64,000 nucleotides of DNA from Adiantum capillus-veneris. Taxonomy: Eukaryota; Streptophyta; Polypodiopsida; Polypodiales; Pteridaceae. The translations under genes were made by a program, and so were the position numbers. This document shows positions 32,300-44,155 of the stretch, piece after piece (the first letter of the stretch is position 1; each line of letters starts with the position of its first letter). Location: assembly GCA_014529385.2 (NCBI GenBank), contig CM043963.1, positions 65,063,469-65,127,468 of the forward strand. The letters run 5' to 3'. The notes under the pieces were generated by a model. That model was not told the origin of the DNA. It saw only the letters and a program-made list of their open reading frames with translations, and did not search any database.

Positions 32300-34560
32300 A
32301 ATTACGTGACTATCACGTGAGTGCAGTAGAAGGGATTATTAAATTTCATTTTTCTCACAATTTCACATATATAAGGGTCCCATACAATGGAACTGGCAAA
32401 AAAAATTATAGATTGAATAGAGAAAGCGTGTATTTTATTTATCATAAATTCACACATAAGAATTCTTAAAAATAGTCCTTGACGCACACGATATACACAA
32501 CTTATATTTAGGGACCTCCTCGAGAACTAGACGCAAAAAACCATTTAGAGTCAGAAAGTGAACCATTGAACTTGTTCCACATTAGACCAGTTCAAGAGGT
32601 GCTAGGAGTTAACCAAATTAGTTGAGAAGCTCAATTCAATTTTGAATTGGAGAGAGCCAAAACTAGCACAATCTGACAATCTTAACAATCAAAGTCTATC
32701 AACAATTAAGGCCAGAATCTTCTAGGTACTGAGTATGTGGCTAGATCAACACATGGATGACATGTGGAAAACAATGGAGTTAAAACCAAGAGAGCAGGAG
32801 CGTAGATCGTTCATGGCACGCATAAAGATAACTATACAAAGAGTGCAGGACCCATCGCTTCTTTCTCAAGCTATCATGCAACTCATCTCTCCTCTTGTAG
32901 AGTCTTCTACACCTCCTTCACCTACGTAGCTTATAGTAAGCACTACACATTTGTCTTCACCTTCTACTGCTACACATTTTCATTCTAAACTCGATACTTC
33001 AAAGCTCTCACGCTTTGCTTTCTCCACCACCACAGGTGCATTGTCATCTTTGCAAGAATCCTCAGAAGATATAATTATGGGGAAGACAAAGAATCCTTCA
33101 GAAAAAATGCAAGAAACTACAGATGAGGCCACACAGTTCCATTGAGAAACAGGTAGAGCAGGCACAAAAAGTTTGCTATGTACCTCACAATAACATTGGG
33201 AAGTATGTTTTCCATTAGAGTGAACGGACACTGCTAAATCTATTGAATCTTGATGTAATGTTAGAGGCTACCCCAATGGAGTTTGATGCCGAGATTATCT
33301 AGTAGGTAGTAAATTGGTCTGACTTAGACAGTGGCTCTACAAAGATCAATGGCCACGAAGTCCAGGCTATAGCCAACAACTCTAGGACATGTGCTCAATA
33401 TGCCATACAACCTCAAAGCTAAACCTTGTCTAATAGAAGAATTCAACAAAAATCCCACAAGAAGATTCTAAGGCCACCAAGAAACAGAAATGGGGAGCTC
33501 AGGGAGTCCTAGCGGCAGCTATGGAATTTGGGCCAGTATATAAGTTTATTGGTGAGGCCATCAACTTGATGAACAACGCCACTTATGTTGTTGGGAAATT
33601 GTTTGGTATGTCATTGCTCAAATTAAAGGATTCAAAAGCAAAAATCAACGTAGCTACCTTTGCACAATAGTCTTCTTCAACAAACTACTAAGCTTAAAAC
33701 CCAACACTAGCATGTATTCAAGGCCTAGATACATGGAAGTTCTTATATTGGGGGACTTGTACTCTAGAAAACCCTAATGACATCAAGGTGTGGGATACAA
33801 CGGCTGGCACCAACCAGATTACTAAGCAACATGATTATTTAGGCCAACAAACTGAACATGACACTACAAATGAGGAACCTGAGTTGGCTATTGTAACAAC
33901 CAACAAAAGGAGAACAATAGCACAAGCTGAGGTTGAGACAATGGGAGACAGTACCAATGGAAACACTAAGCCACATGCAAAGAAACAATAGATAGCTGCT
34001 CTGCATACTCAACTAGAATTGAAAGAGACTACACTAGCCAAGCCAGCTAAGAAAACTAGAGGAAAAGGGGCATCATCGGAACCTCAAACTTCACCAAAAA
34101 TGGTCAAAGAACAGAGGACCACTGAGACATAGGAGGCTCCACGAGTTGATACGAGGAGCAAGGACACATCCAAGTCCCAGTTGGCTTTGCCGGCACCTCT
34201 AGTTTAACAAAAGCATTTGGACCAACTCCAACAACTTCAGAAGAAGCCACTGCATCGGAGATGGTGGTTCAACCAACAGATAGGAAATTAGTGCCTTACC
34301 CCACTCTTGTCATTGCATATGAAACCTCTCAAGTAGATATTGAAGCTATAATTGACAGATGTGTTGCCACCATGATGTCGGGGTGGAAAACTATGGTAAA
34401 TGCCATGGGGCAACTAATAAAACACCAACAGAGAACTCCCAGCTCAATAGGGATTGCCCTTCATGTTGCAATTAAGGTTGCAGAGAAACGCACACAGCTT
34501 GGAGAAGACGAAGGAAGCTCAAGGCACACAATAGAGAGTGTTTACTTAGTGTGCAATGGA
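32300..34560 (+). other. Region after integrase of element B with unidentified broken frames
   Basis: Short plus-strand frames at 32735-32929, 33788-33991 and 34261-34650 share a Thr/Lys/Gln-rich style and read as one decayed coding region. I see no known motif and no membrane segment or signal peptide. In Athila-like elements an extra (env-like) ORF may follow pol, so position alone allows that, but nothing in the sequence demonstrates it. Confidence 0.4.
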
Positions 34561-34689
34561 AAGATAGATAGCCCTAGAGTGATGGGTGTATATACAATGC
34601 ACGGGGAAAAAAACCTCCTACAGAGGGAAAAAATGAACCGGTGGTCCTAGTGTGTTCACACACATCACTACCACATGTATATGGTAACA
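34560..34689 (-). repeat. 3' LTR start of the second copia element, left limit unresolved
   Basis: On the minus strand the LTR begins TGTTACCATATACATG right after the purine tract and contains a TATA-like GTATATACACC. The left end given is only as far as LTR-like text can be followed. Confidence 0.45.
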
Positions 34690-34700
34690 AACCCCCCCCT
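34690..34700 (-). other. Polypurine tract of the second copia element
   Basis: Minus strand AGGGGGGGGTT, directly before TGTTACC. Confidence 0.7.
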
Positions 34701-35191
34701 GGAGTAATGCGGTGAAGGAGAGCTCGCACATGAGTAAAGGAAAGTGCCATGCCCTGAGGACATGATCAGTCCACAAAGGGGAGTAAGCCCAAAGCTTTGC
34801 GGAAAGCTTCGAGCTTCTCACGACACAATGACTTTGTGAAAAGATTTGCAAGGTTGTCCTATGTTGGCACATAAGCCAAGCTGATCCCTCCTGCTGAGAG
34901 CCTCTCCCTGACATAGTGGTAATGCACCTCAATGTGCTTTGTACGAGCATGAAAAACTGGGTTCCTTGCTACTGCCAATGCACTCTGACTATTAGTGTAG
35001 ATAGTGTTGGCAGTGTCCTGTCCAACACGCAAATCATCCATAAGGCGTCTGAGCCATACACACTCAACCGTAGCTATGAAGACTGCCTTGTACTCAGCCT
35101 CACAACTCAAAGTGGCCATAGTAGGTTTCTTCTTGCTCAACCATAATATACATGAACTACCAAGCATGAAACAAAAACCACTCGTGGACAC
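34701..35191 (-). pseudogene. Copia RNase H with altered active site
   Basis: STSGFCFMLGSS, LSCEAEYKAVF, IYTNSQSALAVARN and FHARTKHIEVHYHYV are standard copia RNase H words. The Asp expected in YTDSQSA is Asn (codon 34991-34993). The end of the protein reads on to near 34700 in another frame. Confidence 0.93.
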
Positions 35192-35217
35192 TCACGTGTC
35201 AAAACAACCAGCCTAAT

Positions 35218-36261
35218 CTAAGTCCGAAAAAGCATGTAAGTCTGGCGGCAATGATCCCCCTTGGGATAAAACAAGCCAAAGATGTAAAGTTCCACTAAGG
35301 TAGAAAAAAATCCTCTTGACAGTTGCCAATGCTTAGACCCTGGGCTATACATAAATTTGCTAACTTGTGAGACTGCAAACTGAATATCCGGCCTTGTGTT
35401 GCATACATAAATGAGGCAGCCAACAACAGTTTGGTAAAGAGTGACATCATCAGGATCACCAGCATCATGAAGACTTAATTTCAAACCTATTTCCATGGGA
35501 GTGGCAATAGGTTTGCAATCCTCAAGTCCAAATTTACATAGTAATGTCTCTATGTAACTTTTCTGACACAAGGCAATACCACCATCACACTGCTTAAACT
35601 GTATGCCCAAGTAATGTTGCAACATCCCCAAATATTTCATCTTGAAAGTAGCATTTAAATCAGCCTTAAATTCAGCAATATGTCTCTCATTTGGTCCAGT
35701 GATCAGCAAATCATCTACATAAAGAGACACAATGAGAAGTACATCACCCTCACACTTTACATACAATGTGCTTTCTGTTGGACTGTTACAAAAGCCTTGT
35801 TTGACCAAATGAGTGTCAGCTTTCTCATACCAAGCATGAGGAGATCGCTTTGACCCATACAAAGCCTTCTTACATCTGCACACTTTCTCCTCTTGTCTTT
35901 CTTGACAAAACCGCGAGGCTACGTCACATAAACTTCCTGAAATATTGTCACCATTCAAGAAAGCAATAACAATGTTTGATTGATGTACATCCCAACCAAA
36001 ATGAGCTGCCAATGCACATAGAAAATGTACAGTAGTCATACGACAAGTGGGAGCAAAAGTCTCTTCATAATCTATGCCTTTTTGCTCTGCATAACCCTTT
36101 GCAACACGTTGAGCCTTATGGCGATCGATCTCACCATCCGACATGCGTTTCAACTTGTAAACCCACTTCATACCAATGGCCTTTTTGCCAGGAGGCAAAT
36201 CACATAAAGTCCATGTGTCATTTTCAATAAGTGCATCATATTCTGATTGCATGGCAGTCAT
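35218..36261 (-). pseudogene. Copia reverse transcriptase
   Basis: A 347-residue frame starts at the typical TAMQSEYDALIENDTWTL and goes through MKWVYKLKRMSDGEIDRHKA, the YEETFAPT(C/V) region, KKALYGSKRSPHAWY and the catalytic box SLYVDDLLITG with both Asp intact, to YLIYVCNTRPDIQFAV-like text. Around 35930-35960 the usual FLNG(D)LEEE segment is altered (FLNGDNISGSLCD), pointing to small indels. Best preserved frame of this element. Confidence 0.95.
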
Positions 36262-36276
36262 CCAATTTTTTGAATT

Positions 36277-37414
36277 CTATGCTTCATCAAAAGACAGAGG
36301 TTCCTCAACATCATGTAAGCTAGACACAACCAAAGCATAACAATTTGATGCATAAGATGCATGGCAAGATCTTGAATGAGTACGACTACACAAAGGTGCA
36401 TCCAATTTACTGTCACGCAATGTATGCACCAGCCACTTTGGCATACCTCTAGCCTGCTCATTTTCAACCCTTTCCTCATCAAGTACATCATATATGTCTG
36501 CATCAGTAATAGGCTGATCTGTAACATTATCAGAAACCCCCAAAGGTTGCACATTTGCCTCATTGGAATTTACATTCAAACTTCCACCACTGAAAAGAGG
36601 CAACAAAGTGTCATATATGTCCTGTGAGCTTACATTATTGTCTCTAGTACATGACAACAAGGGCTGAACAGAATCTTCCACAAACACCACATCCCGTGAA
36701 ACGAGAATACACTTTGTTTGTGGATGATACAACCTGTAACCTTTGCTTTCAACACTATAACCGAAAAAAATACATTTGACAGCCTTATCATCCAATTTTT
36801 TGCGCTGTGTTTGTGGCACCAAAGCATATACCAAATAGCCAAAAACACGCATGTGCTCAATAGAAGGCTTTCTATCATGCCATGCTTCATATGGAGTAAT
36901 AAACTGCAAAGCTTTTGTAGGACACCTCTTTAGTACATATGTCACGCACACATGATGCCCTCAAGCCAAAAAGAATGCGGTAAAGCTTGACTTTTGACCA
37001 TACATCGTGCCATTTCCGTAAGTGACCTGATTTTCCTCTCAGCAATACCATTTTGCTGAGGTGTATAAGGCACTTTCATTGGTGTTTTATCCCATGACTA
37101 GCCAGGAATGCATTAAATTCATGAGACATATACTCCCCCCCTCGATCGGAATGGAGGGTGCCCAAAGTACATTTCGAGATATTTTTAGCCATAGCAAAAA
37201 ATTGTTTGAAGCACATAAAAACTTTGGACTTCGCTTTAAGTGGAAATACCCATGCATGCCTGGAGTAATCATCAATGAAAGTCACGAAGTAAAGGTAATT
37301 GCCCAAGGATGGAGTTTGCATGGTTTCACAAACATCACTATGCACAAGCTGAAATTTGCACGTGGCCCTAATAGAACCATCCTTTGGAAACTTTGAATGC
37401 TTCATCTTACCCAA
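36277..37414 (-). pseudogene. Copia integrase
   Basis: The catalytic core is read in three frames: LVHSDVCE (first Asp), LHSDRGGEY (second Asp), then YTPQQNG-IAER-type text holding the Glu near 37040. The C-terminal part (AWHDRKPSIEHMRVFGYLVYALVP, KCIFFGYSVESKGYRL) is open for 224 residues. Indels at about 37085 and 36955 break the core. Confidence 0.92.
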
Positions 37415-38157
37415 AATAGAGCCTTCACAAACATGTTTGACAGGTGCTTAAAGAGGCGGCAAAGAAGCAACCATATCAGATTTTTGCAACCGCAGCAAAC
37501 TGGCAAAATTCAGATGATCAAAACATGCATGCCAAAGTTTTGCATCTGAAATAGCCCTTGAATCTGCGACTGCATTTGCAAAATTTTGTCCACACTTGTC
37601 ATACAAAGTGAGATTATATAGCCCACGTCACAAAACCCAGATGCAACAATTTCATCACCAAAACTGAGATCATGAACTGTACATCTATTATCCACAAATT
37701 TGACTACAAGTCTAAGTCTAGCAAGTGCAGATACAGACAAAAGATTCTTCTTGACACCAGGTACATAAAGTGCATCAACAAGTGTAAAAAAACTACCATT
37801 TTCAGCAATGAGCACAATCTTTCCAACTCCCTGAACCGGATAAGAGGCATTGTTGGCACAAGTGACTGAATTCCCATGAGGCACAAACTCAAGAGAGGTG
37901 AACAATTCATGATGTGAGGTAATGTGCTTTGTAGCACCACTATCGAAATACCACACTGGTGAATCTGCAGCAACAGTAGACATGCATGCATCATGGACAA
38001 TAGGATTGTAAGTGCACTCTGTACTAAAAGCCCATTCTGCATCAACATTAGCATCACAGTCTCCTTTCGCAGAAGACTCAACAATGGCTGCATTTGTAGT
38101 GGAACCAGCATTTGTAGTGGAACCACCCTCTTTCTTCTTAGCCTCTTTGGCCTTCAA
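37415..38157 (-). pseudogene. Copia protease and pre-integrase region
   Basis: The protease active site is intact as VWYFDSGATKHIT, followed by ALYVPGVKKNLLSVSALA, a hallmark of copia proteases. A frame break near 37620 leads into the GAG-pre-integrase segment, ending with a VCEGSILGKMKHSKFP-like motif at about 37400. Confidence 0.92.
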
Positions 38158-39023
38158 CTTAGGACAGTGCTAATTAGCTTTACAATAATGGCAACGCATA
38201 TTCTTTTTGCCCTTATCAGCAGAATTTCCAGATGAAGTGCTTCCGGTAGAAGCATTGGGAACAGAAGTTTTGCCACTCGTAGCAGAACCATAAGAAGTGG
38301 CTACATTGCTGTTACCACCCTTTCTTTGAGAAGCACTAAAAGCCTGTTCAACTGCACGCTGTTTGGAAAGTGACTCTTGCAACAGCAATGTGCATAATGC
38401 ATCAAACTTGACAACTTCAGGATTTTCTTGGATCATAAGTCTCCAAGTACTAGCAAAAGTCTGGTAAGAATCTGGTAAGGCATCAAGAACAGTCTGCACA
38501 AGGGAGCTGTCTGAAATGACTTCACTTGCTGAAATAAGTTGCTCATTGATATCCTTGACACCAGCAAGAAAAGTGTCCATATCATCTTCCTCATGCATAA
38601 TCTTCGATCCAACTCTTTATGCAGCAAAGCAATTTTAGCCTCATTACGGCTTGCATAAAGACCTGCTAGAATATCCCAAGCCTGTTTTGCAGATTTTGCT
38701 AAATGAATGTGAGGAACAATGGTGCGCTTCACAGACAAGGCAATCAATGCATTAGCCTGCCCATCCTTTACATCCCAACGAGATTGTTCTGCTATAGGCA
38801 AAACAACTCTAATACCAGCAATCCTTGCAACAAGACCTACAACATCCTCAACATCACCTACATTCTCAGAACCAGGACATACATCAATGCCCTACACAAT
38901 ATTCCAAACGCCCTTTGACACAAGAACATGTTGCATCATATAAGCCCACATAGGGTAATTGTCCCCATCCAACCTGTCCTTAGCAGCAAACATCTTGAAC
39001 ACATATGTGTTGTTGTCAGCCAT
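38158..39023 (-). pseudogene. Copia Gag
   Basis: Starts at MADNNTYVFKMFAAKDRLDGDNYPMW (ATG at 39021-39023). The UBN2-like Gag domain follows: SAKQAWDILAGLYASRNEAK, then LLHKELD and the VQTVLDALPDSYQTFAST segment, read in three frames. The zinc knuckle begins RCHYCKAN but meets a stop and lacks its middle part before HCPKLKAKEA. Confidence 0.92.
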
Positions 39024-39295
39024 GGTAAATGCTGCACCTGATGTGAAAATTACTCGAAAAGAGGAGAACAAAGCGGGAACAACATGTTGGAGAGGGGGAA
39101 TGGGGGAACACGCCTGACACAAACACAAGGGCCTCTCTATAGCTTAGGGTATCCACAACACCCCTATCCTCCCAAAAAACACCTTCAAAGAAACACTTTG
39201 CACTAGCAGACCACAACTTTCTCAATTTCCACTGCTTACACGCTTCACAAATCCACCACACAACACACACCTACTGCCACGGCCTACCTCCACCC

Positions 39296-39334
<39 letters not shown>

Positions 39335-41535
39335 ACCACTCAATCTCACTCTCTCACACAAAACACTGTCGGTCCGGGGGGGCACACACTTCCACACAGC
39401 CGACACCGAGGGAAAACATGAAAGCAGGAGAAAGAGAAGGGGGGAAGGGGAAACAACAGCAAGAGGAGGCAACAATGGCTTGATTTACTGCAGAAAACAC
39501 GTATACAGGCTCACACTGCCATCATCACAAGAAAATACAAAGGGGTTTGACAGGCACACTCCTCTGTCAGGGAGCCTCCCTTTGTAGGCTTCAAACGGCA
39601 CCCAAAAATCCACAAAAAAAGCCCCTAATTTGATTAATTTTTGAATTTTAGGGGGGGGGGGGGGGGGGGGGGGTCTTCAATTTGGGAAATTGCCCTTCAA
39701 TTAGTCCATATGGCACCCATTTTTGGTATCTTTTGGGAAGGGGGCACCGCCTTGTTCTATCTACTCTTTTGCACTTGGGGGGGTGCAATAGCATAGTGAC
39801 CCTTGGCTTATTTTCTCTATCTTTTTTAACTTCATTTTTGTTCCCCTTGGGGGCCTAGCTTTGCACTGCTCTACTGGCTTGACCTTGACTCTCTCTCTCT
39901 CTCTCTCTATTCGACTCCTCCTTTGCTCCCTTTTGGCCTCGGACTTCATTTTTTCCATTTCATTTGGCTTGGCTCTTGCTCTTTGTTTGGATATGCTTTG
40001 AAGTGGGCCTGCCCTTTGCTTTGCATTGTTGGCCTGGCGGTCCTCAGGTTTTCTCTTTCTCCCTCTGCTCATTACTCGCACCGTGGGACCCTCCCCTTTT
40101 GATAGCAATAGCGAGGTCGCTATTGGGGGGGGACCCCTCATCTTAAAAATTAGGGCTGCGGGAATGGCCTCCTACGCGTCTGCCATGTCATCATCACACA
40201 TTGGCCGCCGGCCACTTTCCTCACGTGGGCGCGCGCCACCGCACAGCCCCGCCCTGCCAAAATCCGCGGCGTCTCCGCCCTGCAGCGCCCACTGGGTGGT
40301 AGCCATCGCGAAGCTTAAGGGAGCTTCACCCCACGCCTCATATGCCCAATGGGTAGGCATGCCTTGGGTCAAATACCCCTCGAATGCGACCCGTGGCTCC
40401 CCATGTGGGATTTTCCCTTCTTCCATGTGGCAGAAGGGAAAATCAGCAGCTTAAAGCTCCAACCTTTTAAGGCCTTTGAAAAAGCAAAAAATTCCTTTAA
40501 ACAAAAACTTGTTTCCCCCAACTTGCAGTGCATGCCAAACATCACCTGGTGATTTGACTCCCAAGCAGTCAAGGCCCATTGAGACCTCAGATCTCCAGCT
40601 CCAAGCCGCATAGTTCTCATCTCAGTCCTAGGCTAGGAAGACCTCGAACCGAGGTCATAAAAATTGACCAAATTACCTGCAACCCAATCTAGGTAAGGGC
40701 ACCTCATCTTCCGACTTCAGTATCTTACCGCTTCGGACTCCATTTGATGTGCAGTCACTTCTTGTTGGCATCATACGTTGCATAATGCGTACTAAACACC
40801 TGGCGAGCTCATGAAAACACCAGATGGTGCATTTCCCAATGCGGTCAAATGGGCTCAGATCCGGCCCCCGAAAAAATTTCAACTGACCATATCTTGCTAA
40901 CCAGAGCTCCGATTCGTAATCCGAGAAGACTGGCATGCTCCAGAACTTGAGCACTACACATGTATCCACTTACACTAGTATGGGCCACCTGTCCCCAGTT
41001 GCCCTACCCGTCGGGGATCTGCTACACACTCTAGCTTTACACTGCGATATCTTGAGCATCGGGGCTCCGTTTGACGAGCCGCCTAGACCGGCTTCTAGAG
41101 CACGCTGATCACTACATTTTAGGACACTGATTTGGCATTTTGGGCACCTTGATTTTCCATCCCATCTGGACCATCCTTGAGCCTCCTTGGCCTAAAAAGC
41201 CTCTTTAGACATACTTTCCCGCTATCCTTGGGCTGCCCAGGTCCTTAGTACCTGCCCTATCCTTCTGCACTGCACCTGCCTGCCGCCTTTGCTTGGCATA
41301 GACCATTTCCTAGCTCGGACCAACTTTGGCTGCACCATCATTGCCCACCCCCTCGTTGAACATCTATGTTCAACCACACATAGGCTTACTGCACTAAAAA
41401 GCTACATACCAAAAACAGTCTGTCTGTACACCATAAACAAACCCTCTGCACACTGCAAAACCACCTAGTATTTGTACAAAAACTGGCATTTGTGACCCAC
41501 TCTCTTTGCTCATGCGGGTTGCCCAACCCCCTACT
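39024..41535. other. 2.5-kb stretch without a recognised gene
   Basis: Contains a CA array (39301-39331), a G23 run (39651-39673), a short CT array (about 39892-39908), and a GC-richer part at 40150-40450. Two diverged copies of a segment beginning (C/G)ATATCTTG and holding GCTCCG and ATCACTACA/GCACTACA occur at about 40888 and 41045. It could include the 5' end of the copia element on its left side; no LTR was found. Confidence 0.55.
39651..39673. repeat. G23 homopolymer
   Basis: Twenty-three consecutive G following AATTTTA. Confidence 0.92.
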
Positions 41536-42330
41536 TTACCTATCATCAACCTCCTTGGTCAAACACTTTGCATTGGTCTCTTTTGTCCACCTACAAAATA
41601 ACCTTGCATAGTGCCACACCAAGGCAAAGATCCAATTGAATATCCAAACCATCAAAACCATACTTCTACCACTCCAAGCACTTCTTGGAAAACTGCCCAC
41701 TCGCAACAAAACATCTCCAAAAACACCTAATAGAGCACCCTCGTGATCACCATTCAGAGACATGATTGTATCATCACTCACACCAAACAGACATAACATA
41801 TCTGACCCGTCCTCCCATCCATGTAAGGCTAGATCCTCATCTAGAAAATCCTGCACCTGTTCAATAGCACACTGCATAACTGTCTTTATTAGCATTCCCT
41901 TCAGTCACCACTCACAGACCTCCTTAGAAAGCTTGGACACTCATTTGGAATCCGCATCACCTATCATAGAGGGCACTGACTGCATAGAGGAAACCTCTAA
42001 TTTTGACCCTGCTTTGCCCTTTTCACCTTCCATGAACTCAATTCCAGCATCGTCAAGCTCCTCCTCTTCAACTGGCCCTTCAAGGTTGATAAGCACCACT
42101 TGCTTGTCCGCTGCAATTACCTACTCTTCTACCACTTCACCATCAAGTTCTGCCAAGGAACATGTTGCACCACCATGGCATACTCTACTGGTATTTTTAT
42201 CAACATTGCCATTAGCATGGCACTGCACATCAACTTTACCTGCTCTTCACCACATGTAGGGCTAAATTGCTCCATCTGGCCTTCACTAAGCACCTCGGCT
42301 TGCAGTTCATGCTGCTCCGTGCACATATTT
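41536..42330 (-). pseudogene. Unidentified acidic reading frame, broken
   Basis: Minus-strand frames with few stops encode Glu/Asp-rich text, for example EEEELDDAGIEFMEGEKGK and IEQVQDFLDEDLALHGWEDG, ending in a hydrophobic segment VLMVWIFNWIFALVWHYARL that could be membrane-spanning. Stops near 41910 and 41950 interrupt it. I do not recognise the family. Antisense Ser-rich frames on the plus strand mirror the acidic composition. Confidence 0.35.
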
Positions 42331-42398
42331 ACAGCCTCTCCACTCGCATGTAAGAGGTCGAACTCAATTGCTCATGTGATGATAAAAGTGGCCTTGCC

Positions 42399-42746
42399 TT
42401 GAAGTTTAAGGAGGATGTGAAAGTTTTTGAAGATATATTCAGTCATGAAGATGATCTTTCTATGCCTCATGTGAAGATGGTTGATGCTTCCTTGCTTGAT
42501 CCTTATGTTCAGGACATGAAGCTATGTGTAGAAGATGTCTTACCTATCAAGCATGGTATGGTTGAATTGGATGGATTCTTAATGAAGAGTGGGGATAATG
42601 AGATGGATATGCATGAGGATATGAAAATGGCTGATTTTAAAGTTAAAGACATTTTGGATAACATGTTAAAGGCTTCCTTGCATGCTATATTATTGAAAGG
42701 GTGTCTTGATGTGGTATCTGTTGAGATAAGAGTACTTTATGCATAA
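42399..42746 (+). CDS. Hypothetical acidic protein, 115 codons
   Basis: An uninterrupted plus-strand frame rich in Asp, Glu, Met and Lys (FEDIFSHEDDLSMPHVKM, NEMDMHEDMKMADFKVKD). No known motif. It ends about 150 bp before a candidate purine tract/LTR start, so it may be the tail of a retroelement ORF. The start codon is uncertain, since the ATG is preceded by open sequence. Confidence 0.35.
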   Translation: MKFKEDVKVFEDIFSHEDDLSMPHVKMVDASLLDPYVQDMKLCVEDVLPIKHGMVELDGFLMKSGDNEMDMHEDMKMADFKVKDILDNMLKASLHAILLKGCLDVVSVEIRVLYA

Positions 42747-42897
42747 AGAGGATTTGGATTCTACATATTGTTTATGATTTGATATTGGGAGCATCAATAT
42801 GGATGATTTTTTCTCATGAGTTTTGTACTTATGTTATAAGGCCTTTTGATCCAGGTGGACAACATGTCTATGCTACTGTTGAGCATGAATGCTCTAG

Positions 42898-43120
42898 CAG
42901 ACTGGGGGGTTGACAAACTGTGTTGCGTGCATTTGGAGAATCCCTTTTTTTGTAAAAATTGTATATGTGGGATTGAGATAGACTTTCATTAGGATATGTA
43001 TTTTGGGTTTTTATGATTAATTTTGCAAGCACATGTACATCCATTGCAAGTCGCTAGTCTAGTGAGACAGTTGTCGGGCTAGTGTAAGTGCCCGTGAGTG
43101 AGTTTTTGGAAGTGACACTT
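42898..43120 (+). repeat. Candidate purine tract and LTR start
   Basis: GCAGACTGGGGGGT at 42898-42911 followed directly by TGACAAACTG looks like a gypsy purine tract and LTR start. GTATATAACT at about 43117 could be a TATA box. No second copy is in the window, so the end is unknown. Confidence 0.3.
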
Positions 43121-44065
43121 GTATATAACTAAAACTCATGTACAAACTTAAAAAAGTTCATCCAAAATTAATAGAATTGCAAGTTTGATCTCGTTGTGCC
43201 TCCTTGATGGTTTCCGTTGTAGTTTTTACCCCCACCTTGTCTACTTTACGTGTAGTTGTGCCGGGACAGCTCCCTGTTCGCATTAATTTTTCATGTAGCA
43301 GTGTGTCGATTCAATTTGGTAATCTTCAAATTTTTGGCCATTCATTTTTTAATATTTCTCTCAAGATTTAAAGTGCCCCAATTGGAGTTGTGCTCTTCAG
43401 GTTACTACTAGTTCTCTGCAAGGTTATGGCTATGGCAATCTAGTGGCAAATTGTGTGGAGACAGATTTGGAGGGCATGTATCTATGAATTGTGGAATTGA
43501 TATTGAAGTTGAGGGTTTGTGATGTTCAATTGTGAAATGGGAGGCCCCTGTCTTCATATGCATTGGTCGGCGAGTGTGATGTAAATCCGTACTTTGACAG
43601 GGTTTTGCTCCTATGTGACATAGTCTCTTGGGTGGGCGATGACCAGTAAATTCCCAAGGAGACTATTCTTGTTGGATTAGTGGTGTTTGAACGGAGTTTC
43701 CCAAAGATTTTTGTGTTCATTTTGTTCTCTTTCAACGCTCTTGGGTGACATCGCTATAGAGGTGTTCCAGGTTGCTTGTTCCCCAACAACGTGAGTCTGG
43801 ATGGTGAAGATGTTTGGCCATCTGCGATGGAGTTAGCTATAAAGGGAAATTTGACTAAAGAGATCTTGCATGAAGATGGATATTGCATCCATATATTCTT
43901 TAAAGTGCGCATCGGTCATCCAGTAGTAACATATTGGTTGTTCTTACTTTTAAATTCCAGACTTGTATGTTTTGCAAGAAAGTTCTAGCTCCTAAACTTC
44001 AATTTTGCAAGCCGTGAAAGTGTGGCGATTGTACCATGTTTTTTGTGAATCTAAATTAGTAAACG

Positions 44066-44155
<90 letters not shown>

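Larger units (their letters stand above)
27102..34600 (+). mobile_element. Element B: Athila/Tat-like gypsy relic, Gag missing
   Basis: A 381-bp LTR, a degraded Athila-type primer site and a 1.7-kb leader with palindromes are followed directly by RT thumb/RNase H and integrase fragments. Gag, protease and the RT palm are absent. I cannot find the 3' LTR, so the right limit is only where the next copia element begins. Confidence 0.7.
34560..39023 (-). mobile_element. Ty1/copia retrotransposon, coding region nearly complete but broken
   Basis: On the minus strand Gag, zinc knuckle, protease, integrase, RT and RNase H follow in copia order, then a purine tract and the beginning of an LTR. I cannot find the second LTR or a primer binding site upstream of Gag. 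Frame breaks: Gag near 38600 and 38890, nucleocapsid at about 38165, integrase near 37085 and 36955, and a gap between RT and RNase H. Confidence 0.88.

Noticed and set aside
32300-32480. 3' LTR of element B
   Set aside because: No similarity to 27102-27482 could be seen here or further right.
39761-40141. 126-codon Arg/Lys-rich minus-strand frame
   Set aside because: Low-complexity sequence over a CT-rich stretch, without conserved motif.
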